Below, piece after piece: positions 54,767 to 64,000 of a stretch of DNA of 64,000 bases. Origin of the DNA: Euonymus europaeus (taxonomy: Eukaryota > Streptophyta > Magnoliopsida > Celastrales > Celastraceae); contig OY756968.1 of NCBI GenBank assembly GCA_963580455.1, forward strand, positions 16,895,996 through 16,959,995, given 5' to 3'. Each line of letters begins with the position of its first letter. Positions within the stretch are counted from its first letter, which is position 1. The notes beneath the pieces were generated by a model. The model searched no databases. It saw only the letters and a program-made list of their open reading frames with translations, and was not told the DNA's origin. Made by a program: the position numbers and the translations under genes.

Positions 54767-57286
54767 TGACTCACTCAAAAATTGAGAAACTAAATGCTAA
54801 CCCAAGTGTAGGAGTTTGTCTTGTAATAATTAGGACAATCCTAGATTGTCTCCAAAAGGATCGATGCTCAATTCGCTCCTTTTTCTTCTTCTTTTTTATA
54901 ATCAAAACCTAAACTAAACAATGGTACTCACAATGCAAAGATAGAACAAAATTGCACTAGCCATAGACTAGATTCAAGTTTTCCCTCTTATGGGTTTGAG
55001 TTTCAAACTATGCTATGGAATTAAAAAAGATGAAAATATAAATCATGTGAAACCCCAACCCAAAATTTTAAGTTTTTGTTAAGCTACGGATCACTCATAT
55101 TGCACAGGATCACAAATACTTGTTTTTGAACTAGGTTCACTAAATGGGCAATAACTTTTAGCACAAATGTCCATTTTGGGCCCATAATATATTAAATCAA
55201 AGCTTAGACAAAGCCGAATGAAATTTTTTTTGAAAATTAGAAGAAAAAAATGGTAGGCATTTGGAGACTTTTAGACGGTGTCCAAAAACTTTCACCATAG
55301 AAGGAGGCAGAGTGAGACTTCAGGTCATGGCATCTAGACAACCACTTAATATGTTCGGACACCTGGTCGGGATTTCAAATTTTAAAGAGTACATTTTGGC
55401 CATTAGAGAGAAGAGGAATAAAGTTACCTAGTAGACATAAAGAGAGAGAAGAGAGAGAAGAAGAGACAGTGAGTGATTTGTAGTGATTTTAGCTTGGATC
55501 TTGGTGGATTTTTTTAGGATAACAAGTTTCAAGAAAGATTCAAAGAAGTTTGGAAGATTTAAGGTAAGTTTTCATGATTTTTTTGAAAACTAGGTTTTGG
55601 TTAAATTTGTCCAAAAATTTGATTAGTTGATTTAGATGCTTATAGAAGTTTTTTTAGGATTTGATTATAGTTATATATTTAGGTTTTGTGGTTGATTTGG
55701 AGTAGAGGTTCACTTTGGTTGATATTCAAGATTTTGGAGGAATTTCGAAAGAGAGAAGGTGAGTTCTTGAATTTTTATTGAGTAATAGTTATTATTATTG
55801 ATAATGTCATGTTAATAAGGTATTTATATATGTGGTTTTGATTTTTGCTCATGGTTAGGATTGGGAAAAAATTGAGACCCTAGTTTTTGGGGAAGCTTGA
55901 ATTATATAGTTTTACTTGGAATGGGGTAGAGATTCTTACTTTTCTTTTCTATCGTATTTATTTTGATTATCTAAAGATTGGTATGTATTTCCTCTTTGGT
56001 CATCCTTTTGTGTTCTTGCCAAAATTGTTCCTTAATAAGAACGAACCTCTTGTTTGGTTAATAATTAAATTGCATGCCCCATTCATGCTTAATCATCAAT
56101 TGAGCATGTTAACTCTTGCACATGCATCACATAGTTACATATGTATATACGATTGATATATATATGTTTATTCTCACATAACATGGTTGGACATGCATGG
56201 TAGATATATTGTGTGCTACCGGTATGGACTCATAGTCCCTTAAAATTTATTTGTTAAATGTTGGATACCGTGGGGCACAACGAGAATTCCACATGATGGG
56301 GAATCTCTTATAACCAAGAGCGAGATTTCACATTGTGTTGGTGCAGCTACAGGGGTCTGGGTCAAAGTTCAAGGTTTTTGATGATTTTTTGGATATCCGT
56401 TGACTAGTGCCAAGACACTGTAGGGTGTAGCTGTTGATTTCTATTTTGTTATGAATATTTAGATACAATTTTGTTGCATTGCGTTTATTTCAGTTTTCGA
56501 TCTTGTGATATTTTCTACTCTTCTATTTTCCCTATTGAGTCTTCTACTCACCCTATTTCCTTTTCGTCTATCCTTTAGGTGAGATTGGTGTTGAGAATCA
56601 TGCTATGGATTAGTAGGACATAGCGTGACATGGATGGCCACCCTAGGAGCAACAGAGTTATTTATATATTGAGTTGAACTTTGTTGTTTATCTTTCGTAC
56701 AATTAGTATTTTGTTTCATTGAACATTATGTTACTTATGTACCTTTTGGTATATATGATGGATGGTTGGGAGCGTGTGACGTGTGATCGGGATTCGCATA
56801 ACGGGATGATGGACCGTGGGTCCAGATTTTAGACTATGATAGTCTACTGATGATGATGTTTATTTGATGATACTTTGTATATGATTAGGAGGCCTAAGGC
56901 CCTGCCTAAAGTGTGAATGTGGATAGTTGGTCAGAGGCCCTGCTAGGCTGCAGAAGTGTGATGGAATATTGTTGATTGAGTTTCTTAGGATGATGTGTAT
57001 TTGACTCCATGTTTGCACACTTCGATATACGGGGAGGTGTTGCTAGATGTTTGTTAGTGTTCGAGGTTAAGATGACATGTCGTGATGTCTTTAGTGACGG
57101 GTGTATGCGTCATCAGTAGCTCAGCCGGCTCGGGGTGTGATTTCCTGGTTGGGGCATTACAAATCACAATAAGAAAATTAAGTCTAGTCTAGAATGCAAT
57201 AATAATCATAACAAGAATAAAACTCATAAGTCATCATAAGCATAACCATAAGAAATTTTATCACAAAATTAAATGGAATAGAAAGT
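54767..57286 (-). repeat. Athila 5' LTR, outer part missing, split by a solo LTR
   Basis: Plus-strand reading begins TGACTCACTC next to the PBS and aligns with 45176-45560. The copy is interrupted at 55046-57161 and ends abruptly at 57286 after AAATTAAATGGAATAGAAAG; the remaining 966 bases of LTR are absent. Confidence 0.88.
55046..57161. repeat. Gypsy-type solo LTR, 2116 bp
   Basis: Ends TGTGAAACCCCAACC and GGTTGGGGCATTACA are imperfect inverted copies. A perfect TSD AATCA lies at 55041-55045 and 57162-57166. The intact Athila 3' LTR shows the unoccupied target with a single AATCA. It resembles 1-492 near its end. The ORF at 55887-56156 has no recognisable domain. Confidence 0.94.
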
Positions 57287-58232
57287 TCTTGGGTTTTTTC
57301 ACTCATGGTTATGACATTTTTGTTATGTGCATGTCTCTCATGTGGAGTTACAAGTTCTTTAAAATATTAAGTGAGTTCAGGTAATCATGAAGTAACTACC
57401 TCAAGGTTACTTGACTGGGCCTGTGTTTAATGACATAAGGACTGTGGTGAAGATTAAATTATGGATTAATTGTTTGAATAATCTCTTGATTTATTTGGAT
57501 AAATGTGATGTTATTTAGATCATGTAGGACGTCTTTTGGTAAGGATAAAACTTTATCCTAAAGGGATTGGTTAAGATTAAACAACTTGGAGAGATATTGG
57601 ATAATAATATACTGAATATTTATCTCTAGATAAAATCCTTTCTAGGTTATCATTTTAGGATTTTATCTTTATTTTTGGTTGTTTGTCAAGTTTTCTCAGA
57701 GGCCGATATAAGAATATGATCAGAGCACATTGTGATCGAAGCTTCATGTAATATGTTGGCCACATCAATTAAGAGCTTTGGGTTTTATTTTTCTCCCTTG
57801 TTTCATGAGTGATTTGTGAGGTTTTTCATTTGTATGTATTTAGTTTGAGAGAGAGGGAATTCAGTTTGAGTGATATTTAGACTACATTTTCATTGTTGAT
57901 CCATTTGAAGAAGAAGGAGAATATGTTGCACAATTGAGATGCCTACATCAAGGTTACTGGGATCGTTACATCAATGTTGAAGACTCTTGAAGGTGTCAAA
58001 AGCATTGAGTCATCATCGGTGTGTTGATCCAAGTCAAAACATACGCTAAATGAGATGTAAAAGCAAGGTCTTTTGGTAAACGATAAAATTGTAATTTTTG
58101 ATTCTTAATAGTGGATTGTTTTGGCAAGTTTGTCGTTTAAACACTCGAAGTTTTTCCCTGTGGGGTTTCCTTGTTATTTTGTAGTGTTGATTCTTTAATT
58201 TTTTGTATTATTTCCATTTTAATTGATTAACT
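57287..58232 (+). repeat. Probable 5' LTR or leader of the SIRE-like copia element
   Basis: This lies directly before a copia-type PBS. It has GATATAAGAATATG near 57710 as a weak TATA box and a GAGAGAGAGGGAATTC stretch. The left end abuts the broken Athila LTR, and no second copy after the pol relic was found, so LTR status and exact bounds are inference. Confidence 0.45.
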
Positions 58233-58233
58233 A

Positions 58234-58245
58234 TTGGTATTAGAC
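58234..58245 (+). other. Degraded copia primer-binding site
   Basis: TTGGTATTAGAC resembles TTGGTATCAGAGC, the initiator tRNA-Met site, with a C-to-T change and a lost base. It lies 36 bases before the gag ATG. Confidence 0.6.
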
Positions 58246-58281
58246 ATCAAATTGACAATTTGTATTAGAGGAGGTGTTAAC

Positions 58282-61200
58282 ATGAAATCGCAAACTAATC
58301 AAATACCACAGTTTAATGGTAAAAACTACTCATACTGGAAGACACGTATGAGAGCCTATCTGAAGTCCTTGGATGAGTTTGTTTGGCAGTTGGTTGTGAG
58401 AGGTTGCAAAGAACTAGAAACCACTAATGAAGAATGTAAAGTATTTATTAAACCTCTTGATACTTAGAGTTGAGCTTATGTTGACAATGTAGGTTGGAAT
58501 AACAAGGATATAAATGCATTATTTTTTTTGCTTTAAGTACTGATGAGTTTCATAGAATTTTAAACTGTGATAAGGAAAAAGATCCATGAGATTTGCTGGA
58601 TATAACACATGAAGGAACTACCTTAATGAAATGTGTGAAGCTTCAATGACTAACCACCACTTTCAAAATGAAAGACAATGAGACATTTGATGAGTTTTAT
58701 GTAAAGTGCTAAGAAAAATTTGAGATCGTTACCCGAAAGATTTATGATGAAAATAGGTGCTATCGAAGTGAGCATTGATGTTGACATGATGAAGGTAGAA
58801 GAGTTAGTTGGTACATAGCAAACATATGAGGTAAATTTTCTATCTTCATGAAAAGCTAAAGGTATTGCTCTTAACTCTACAAAGGAATCTGATGAAGTTG
58901 TTGATGAATTATTGCTTCTAACCAAAAAAATTTAAGAATTTTATGAAGAATAGGAAACCTAAAGATTTGAAAATTGAGGAATCCTTATCTTCAAATGTAA
59001 AGAAAAAAAAGATCCAAAATCAAGCCAGTGTTTTGAGTGCTAATGATATGGACATTTTGCTCAAGAATGTTCCATTCGAAAGAAGAAAGCAAAGGCATAT
59101 CAAACAGGTTGGAGTGATGATGATGAAGAAGAATATGAATCTGAACCTAAACCTAAAATGGAATGAAGGAACCTATTGCATTTCCAGCTACCTTAAATGA
59201 TTTCAAGTCAGAATCAAGCTCAAGCTTAGAAGATGATGATTCAGAAATCGACTTGTGTGAACTTTGAGTTGCTTACAATAAAATGTATGAAGAATGCATT
59301 AAGGCTAAGAAGAAGAGTTTCAAGGCTCTCAAAGAAAATGAACTTCTGACCAAAAAACTTAATGAAGCAAATAAAAAAAAATCATGGAGTTGAAATGAAG
59401 AAATTGTTGCACTTTGTCCACCTAAGGTAGCTTGTGATGTAACCTATCTTACTAAGGTAGAAGCTAAGAGGGAATAAATGCTTAAAAAAGAGATTGTGCA
59501 AGGAAACATATGGACCTGGATATGAATAAGGAGAAAGATCTAAAGACGGTTCCAATCTTAAGTCTTCAAATTTCATCAAGTTTGTCCATTCCTCTTCAAA
59601 GATATTGGAAAGAGAAGAAAAGGAATCTCAGTTTTTGAAAAAATATGTTCAACGATTTGGTTACATCAAAGATCTAAAACTTCATATCGTTTTGCTAGGT
59701 CACTCAATCTTTTTACACTCAAACATTCTTCACAAGGCAAAATGTTCAAAGTTATGATAAAGATATGTTGAATTCCTACATATCATTATTGTGGAATTAG
59801 AGGTCATATACGACCTAATTGTTATAAGCTGTACGGAATGCCTTAATAATATATATGTTTAGGAAACCCAATATTGAAAATGTGAAGAAAAAGTTTTCTC
59901 AAAATAGGTTTTGGCTATTTGCTGAGGAGCAAGAGTAGAAGCAGAATAGAATTCACAAGAATTTGAGGCAACCCTCTCCAACGCCTCACATGAGGAAACA
60001 TTGGATTCAGAAACCAAATATGAGATGTATAGTTGTTCACACAACTCTGAATGCCTTCAAAGAGAATTCTTGGTACTTAGAAGTGGAAGCTCATGGCATA
60101 TGACAGGTAATTTATCTTTGTTCTCAACTTTTGAAACATTTGATGGAGGCAAAATTACATTTGGTGATGGTAGTAAGGCTGAAGTTAAAGGTAAAGGAAC
60201 AATCAAAACTTTTGATGTTTGGGTACTAAAAGATGTCTTGTATATTGAAGGTCTTCAAGCTAACTTGATAAGCATCAGTCATTTATGTAATTCCAAGTAT
60301 ACAACTTTGTTTACTAGAAAAAATTGCAGAATTTTTTATACTAACAAAGTTTGTATATTGGAAGGTAAAAGGTCATCTGACAATTGCTATACCATTCATG
60401 TTGAACCAATCTTGTCTAGTGATTCAACAGTTGATTTCACTACTATGAGTGAGGCAACCTTGATGCATGTAACTTCGACTGATACAAATTATTCTGTAAT
60501 CATTGAGGCAATCTTGATGCAACTTACCTCAATAGTCACAAAATAAACAAATGGCTTTGAAGTAAATTTAAGGAAACTTGCTCCATCAATCTACAATCTT
60601 CTCAAAGAGTGAAGAAGAATCATCCTCAAGATCTTGTTCTTGACGAAGTCACAAATCCAATGAAGACACGTAATTTTTTTTGATTATTGAATGAAGAAGT
60701 ATATGTCAAACGACCGAAAGATTTTTAAGATCCTGTTCACAGGTCTCATGTTTATAAACTTCATAAAGCTTTATATGATTTGAAACAAGCCCCGAGGGCT
60801 TGGTATGAAAGAATCACCACTTTTCTCTTGAGTACAAGATTCAATAGAGGATCAATTTTCAAGACATTATTATGAAGAAAGATCGTAAGAATATTCTTGT
60901 TGCACAAATATACGTTGATGATATTGTGTTTGGATCTACCTTAATTAATCTATCTAAAGAGTTCGATGATTTGATGAAATTTGAATTTCAAATGAGCATG
61001 ATGGGTTAACTAACATTTTTTCTTGGATTTCAGGTGAATCAATCTCAATATAGAATTTTTATTTCTCAATCTAAGTACAGTAAAAACTCGTGAGAAAATT
61101 TGGAGTAGCTTCAAGTAAGCCATTTTCAACTCCTACGAGTCCCAACACGAAGTTGAGCAAAGATTCAATCGGGAAATATGTGGATAAAACTTTGTATAGG

Positions 61201-61850
61201 AGTATCATTGGAAGTTTGTTATATCTGACTACTAATAGACCTGACATTACATTTAGTGTCTATGTGTGTCAAGTATTAGGCTGATCCAAAAGAATCTCAC
61301 TTGACAGCTGTGAAGTGGATTCTAAAATACATCAATGGCACATTAGGTTTTGCGATCTATTATTCTAGGGATACTAATGCTTTGTTCGCAACCTTTTCTG
61401 ATGTACATTGGGTTGGATGTAGTGATGACAAGAAGTGTACTTTAGGTGGATGTTTCTATATATGAACAATTATGTTTTCATGGCACAATAAGAAGCAGAA
61501 TGCCATTTTCTTATCCACAACTGAGGTGGAATATATTGCCACTAGAAGTTGTTTCACACAACTACCTTGGATGAAACAGATGCTAAGTGACTACGGGTTG
61601 AATCAGGAAAGTATGAATGTGTTTTGTGAGAACATGAGTTCTATCAATATTTCTAAAAAATATGTTCAACATTTTAGGACCAAGCATATAGATATACGTC
61701 ATCATTTCATTCATGATCTTGTTGAAAGTAAGTTTGTGTCATTTGAATACACTGCAACTGAAAACTAATTGGCTAATATTTTTACAAAACCCATAGACAA
61801 GCAAAGGTTTGTTTTCCTAAGAAATGCACTAGGGGTTGTATCTTTGAAAT
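58282..61850 (+). pseudogene. SIRE/Maximus-like copia gag-pol relic with integrase deleted
   Basis: Gag starts at ATG 58282 (MKSQTNQIPQFNGKNYSYWK) and continues through MKVEELVGT (58790). The zinc knuckle at 59029-59070 keeps CX2CX4HX4C spacing but has two consecutive stop codons, TAA TGA, inside. Protease at 60080-60110 reads LRSGSSWHMTG, with Arg in place of the catalytic Asp. Integrase is absent: after protease (ends about 60540) the sequence goes to the linker (HPQDLVLDE) and a reverse transcriptase whose fingers and first catalytic Asp are deleted. It then has LYDLKQAPRAWYE (60770), YVDD (about 60915), SIIGSLLYLTTNRPDI (61210) and RNase H STTEVEYIA (61515) to HFRTKHIDIRHHFI. Inactive. 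Confidence 0.9.
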
Positions 61851-61859
61851 AGATTTCAA

Positions 61860-62580
61860 CTTCATTTGAGGTAACTTAGTGTGTGTGATATGTTCTTTAG
61901 TTCTTAATCAATGTGTAGTAACCAGCCGAAAAAACAGAGTCACCACCAATCAAATCGAAGTGCAATTGGACACCTAAAAATCCTGCGAACCAGAAATAAG
62001 GGTAGAGGGGTCAATTAAGTGTGGAGAATGTATTAGGCACCCCCACGACTCTTATTTAAAATAGTTACTGAATTTTTTAAATATTTGTCTATTTTCTGAA
62101 AACTCATTGTTTGCAAGATTGGATTTGAAAGGGACTTGAGAATATCAACTTATGACATGGAAAAGATTGAACTTTTTTGAAAGCACCAACTTATGGTGTT
62201 GTATGACGTGCCAAATTATGGCATGAAAAATAATTGGATTTTGAAAATACCAACTTATGATGTTGTATTTAAATGATGAGCCAACTGATGGTATGAAAAA
62301 GAATTGGATTTTGAAAACACGAACTTATGGCATTGTATTTGATGATTGGTTTGGAATTCCAATTTATGGAACTAGAATGAATAAGATTTGAAAAAGATTT
62401 GTGGATATCAACTTATGGTATTTATTTGTTTAAAAGATGAATTTTGTAATACTAATTTAAAATAAATATGCATGCATTTTTTCACTATATTTGTCTTCAC
62501 TATTTACATATTACATGACCTGGGCCCAAATATCTGATAATCTAAGCCTCAGCCCAAAAGCCCAATACATAACCTAATTC
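61860..62580. other. Unassigned repeat-like sequence after the copia relic
   Basis: From about 61912 it reads AACCAGCCG...AGAGTCACCACC...GGCACCCCCACGAC. I recall a similar GAGTCGCCACC...GGCACCCTCAC phrase from plant gypsy repeats, but cannot verify it. No ORF. Confidence 0.35.
62146..62440. repeat. Degenerate tandem repeat based on CAACTTATGG
   Basis: CAACTTATG-type phrases begin at about 62146, 62187, 62251 and 62321, with extra half-units (CCAAATTATGGCATG, CCAACTGATGGTATG, CCAATTTATGG). Two full units share GAATTGGATTTTGAAAA. Spacing is 41-70 bases, so it is an old, uneven array. Confidence 0.75.
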
Positions 62581-63503
62581 TAGGGCTGCACACGGGTACC
62601 AGGTTTTCAACCCGACCCGGTAACCCGGTGTTACTCGGTTGTTATCGGGCCTGCCCGACCCGGTCCGAACCTAGCCATTCCGGATCGGGTTTCGGGTTAT
62701 ATATTTAATGAAATTTAGTTTATCGGGTCACCCGATAACCCGATTACATTATTTTTTTATATAAAAAATCTTTTTCTATAAGAAAGGGTGTCGCCGCCCG
62801 CCTCATATGTGCCGCCGCTCGCTTCTCCGGTGAGTCCATCAATTAAATGGGTCTGCACTCTACATGTCAGAAGATGATAACTCATCTTCCCCTTTGCTTA
62901 AACGATGACAAAAGGTTCTCTCTTGACGCTTATGGTGTGAGTGAGCGAGTGGACAAAGTCGACTGGGATCGCAACAGCAACTCATCTCCGCCTCTCTTCT
63001 TCAATCTAAAATGGGTTCAGGCAATAGTCAACTGGGATCGCGACCATATAGGGGTTTCACCTCTCTTATTCTCTCTGATTTTTGTTTGAGAGTTCTTGAT
63101 GGCTGATGATCGGTCTCAATCTATGGTCATTATCGTGCCACACTGCATATGCCATTGCCAAAGTGCCAATTGCCTTTCCTGTCAAAGAAAAAGAAAGAAG
63201 AAAATTAGAAAAGTGATCAGCCGGGCCTAACCACACTTTAATTGGGTTGGATCTGACGGAAGATTCAACTATTTAGGCTTCAATAATCAATAAATAATTA
63301 AATATCAGCATTCAGCCACACTCATACAGAAATCGGGTTACCCGATAACCCGACCCGATTACCTGGTAACCCGGTTGACCCGAACCCGATAGCCCGGTAC
63401 TTCTAAACTGAGCTATCGGATCGGGTTTGAGATATGTCGAAAGTGATCGGGTCGGGTCAAACTCGGTCCGATAACCTGAAACTCGACCCGGTGTGCACCA
63501 CTA
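62581..63503. mobile_element. hAT MITE-like element, 923 bp
   Basis: Left end TAGGGCTGCACACGGGT and reversed right end TAGTGGTGCACACCGGGT are inverted copies. The flanks CCTAATTC (62573-62580) and CCTATTAC (63504-63511) match at 6 of 8 positions, as a decayed 8-bp TSD would. Both sub-ends are packed with CCCGACCCGG, AACCCGG and GGTCGGGT motifs. The short ORF 62847-63089 is probably chance; no transposase. Confidence 0.8.
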
Positions 63504-63511
63504 CCTATTAC

Positions 63512-64000
63512 CAAATGTACAACAAAAACCCAATCATTACATAAAGGCACAAAGCTATATAAGTCCAATGAAAGCCCAATCATCTAAACAAAATTAAAAG
63601 CCCAATATGAAACAACAATCATGCAACACAACATAAGAACTTGCACAATCCAAACCACATATCAAAACTTGGCCCAATAACACATGAAATCAGAAAATGA
63701 TCGGCCCATATGTGTTACTCGTTTCTTACCCTTGTCGTTCTTGAAGAAGATCTCCCTCTAGCGGCCGACCTCGCTCGCACAGATCGGGGTCGTTGGTGGC
63801 TCAGGTGGTGGTGATGCTGGTCGGGGATTTTGTGATAATGGTGATGTAGGATGGTTTTGGTGAGCGCAGAAAGGCATGGGAGAGGCTAGTTTCGGGGGAA
63901 AGATAGTTATCGCTGATGGAGGTGAGTGGATCATTTGGTTTGTTCAATAAGGAGTTGAGGAGTTGAGGTGTTGATGAGGGTTCTACGTTGAGACTCCTGT
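63512..64000. other. Unassigned; continues the repeat interrupted by the MITE
   Basis: The left part is rich in AAAGCCCAAT(C/A) phrases, like 62520-62575 on the other side of the MITE, so both belong to one host repeat. 63720-64000 is GC-richer with GGTGGTGATG stretches and no recognisable ORF. Confidence 0.4.

Larger units (their letters stand above)
45176..57286 (-). mobile_element. Decayed Athila-type Ty3/gypsy retrotransposon with two nested solo LTRs
   Basis: Minus-strand order: 5' LTR (57286-54767, outer part missing and interrupted), PBS of Athila form, gag relic, protease, reverse transcriptase, RNase H, integrase, long non-coding 3' region, PPT and 3' LTR (46526-45176). The two LTRs align through GAAACTAAATGCTAACCCAAGTGTAGG and TAGTCTAGAATGCA. 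The 5' LTR stops at 57286, at the point matching 45560 in the 3' LTR, and the adjoining copia sequence begins there. It contains solo LTRs at 52059 and 55046. Confidence 0.9.

Noticed and set aside
55887..56156. 89-codon ORF in the gypsy solo LTR as a gene
   Set aside because: It is inside an LTR, hydrophobic and low-complexity, without conserved motifs.
62847..63089. 80-codon ORF in the third hAT MITE as a gene
   Set aside because: No recognisable domain; it lies wholly inside a non-autonomous element.

Overview
The window is plant nuclear DNA, most likely from a dicot. It is AT-rich, carries one intact plant-type leucine-rich-repeat (LRR) gene, and almost everything else is plant transposable elements from five groups: Ty1/copia, Ty3/gypsy (Tat and Athila types), L1-type LINEs, and the hAT, PIF/Harbinger and Mutator DNA transposons. 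I see no rRNA, tRNA, CRISPR array or bacterial-type operon. I assigned families by reading protein motifs and boundaries by finding terminal repeats with target-site duplications (TSDs); no database search was possible.

Layout. 1-492 is the end of a gypsy-type LTR cut by the window edge. 1837-2879 is a large inverted-repeat element with an 83-bp minisatellite in it. 3489-4655 is an intact single-exon gene for a secreted LRR protein, the only convincing host gene. About 5.2-23.6 kb is a decayed PIF/Harbinger element (transposase 15.0-13.9 kb, companion trihelix/NAM-associated protein 22.3-20.4 kb, both minus strand). It hosts a 1.1-kb Mutator element, a 5.6-kb L1-type LINE (itself split by an Athila-type solo LTR), a 4.3-kb hAT element and a short LINE tail.

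23.7-38.1 kb is a decayed Tat-type gypsy element on the minus strand. It has a 5' LTR, primer-binding site (PBS), gag-pol relic, an opposite-strand ORF with its own TATA box, a polypurine tract (PPT) and a 3' LTR stub. It has been invaded by a copia solo LTR, a 385-bp Mutator-like hairpin, a complete young Tork/Tnt1-like copia element (29728-34999, intact 1311-codon gag-pol, nearly identical LTRs), another solo LTR and a hAT MITE. 38.9-41.1 kb is a hAT MITE containing a gypsy solo LTR. 42.7-44.3 kb is an Athila-type solo LTR.

45.2-57.3 kb is a decayed Athila element on the minus strand with two further solo LTRs inserted. 57.3-61.9 kb is a broken SIRE/Maximus-like copia element on the plus strand. 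62.6-63.5 kb is a third hAT MITE.

How it works together: this is a nested-transposon block next to one gene. Seven solo LTRs stand against one complete LTR element, which suggests LTR-LTR recombination has removed many elements. The Tork element is the only one with a complete reading frame and could be autonomous. I found no clear new molecular system. The most unusual items are the opposite-strand ORF with a TATA box in the Tat element, a heptamer array in the Tork promoter, the clustered ACCCG motifs shared by the three hAT MITEs, and the depth of nesting.
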